NCBI GenBank assembly: GCA_964457415.1
Contig: CAYWFB010000085.1
Span: 1 to 5,811 of the forward strand
From: Fimenecus sp964457415
Lineage (GTDB): Bacteria > Bacillota > Clostridia > Oscillospirales > Acutalibacteraceae
Length of the DNA: 5,811 bases
Direction of reading: 5' to 3'
The notes beneath the pieces are model-generated. The model did not search any database, was not told the origin of the DNA, and saw only the letters and a list, made by a program, of their open reading frames with translations. Both the position numbers and the translations under genes were made by a program. Shown here one piece after another: positions 5,735 through 5,811 of this stretch (its first letter is position 1; each line of letters starts with the position of its first letter).

Positions 5735-5751
5735 TTTTCCTTTTTCGTCAA
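5723..5751 (-). promoter_or_regulatory. Sigma-A promoter for the DUF896-DUF1653 operon
   Basis: On the minus strand TTGACG (5751-5746) and TATACT (5728-5723) are separated by the ideal 17 bp. The predicted start near 5716 gives a leader of about 25 nt ending in AAAGGA and the ATG at 5690. Both hexamers differ from consensus at one position. Confidence 0.75.
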
Positions 5752-5811
5752 CAAGTCACGCAGTATTGCGGAAAACTACGTGTTTTCGAGCAGATTTTTC
5801 GCAAGACAATG

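Noticed and set aside
5691..5811. LexA/SOS box controlling the DUF896 gene, as for B. subtilis ynzC
   Set aside because: No CGAAC-N4-GTTCG-like palindrome is present; the inverted repeat there has different arms (ATCGTTTAT) and a 12-nt centre.

Overview
The window looks like chromosomal DNA of a low-to-moderate-GC Firmicute, most likely a gut-type Clostridia (Oscillospiraceae/Lachnospiraceae-like). The clues are AGGAGG-type ribosome binding sites, near-consensus sigma-A promoters, a DUF896 (YnzC) gene that is typical of Firmicutes, and a TOPRIM/GHKL topoisomerase pair that most resembles a divergent topoisomerase IV-like lineage I associate with Clostridia. No database was consulted; the taxonomy is inference.

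Layout. The left edge (1-114) holds the C-terminal tail of a plus-strand gene that reads like an S23/four-helix-bundle protein. A short linker of higher GC (115-211) leads to a complete plus-strand GNAT acetyltransferase (212-724), which is AT-rich compared with the rest. Bases 725-903 lie between convergent genes. They contain a strong stem-loop usable as a terminator (750-783) and a compact double-hairpin element (852-893) that resembles a dispersed intergenic repeat.

From 904 to the right edge everything is on the minus strand. In order of transcription these are: a sigma-A promoter (5723-5751), a DUF896 gene (5484-5690) overlapping a DUF1653 gene (5272-5487) by 4 nt, a 12-bp perfect palindrome (5192-5223) intertwined with a second sigma-A promoter (5202-5231), then parE-like (3160-5145) and parC-like (904-3144) genes separated by only 15 nt. 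The two topoisomerase subunits should assemble as an A2B2 ATP-dependent type IIA enzyme. The ATPase, TOPRIM and catalytic tyrosine motifs are all intact. The B subunit lacks a gyrase-like insertion and the A subunit lacks a GyrA box, so decatenation/relaxation is a better guess than negative supercoiling.

The most notable points are the A-subunit substitutions around the DNA gate (Ala at the classic quinolone-resistance Ser position, Asn and Lys where gyrase has two functional residues), the terminator/promoter/operator-like palindrome ahead of parE, and a second inverted repeat placed over the -10 box of the DUF896 promoter. I found no CRISPR array, insertion sequence, tRNA or rRNA. I do not see a clearly new multi-gene system here; the topoisomerase pair and its control region are the parts most worth pursuing.
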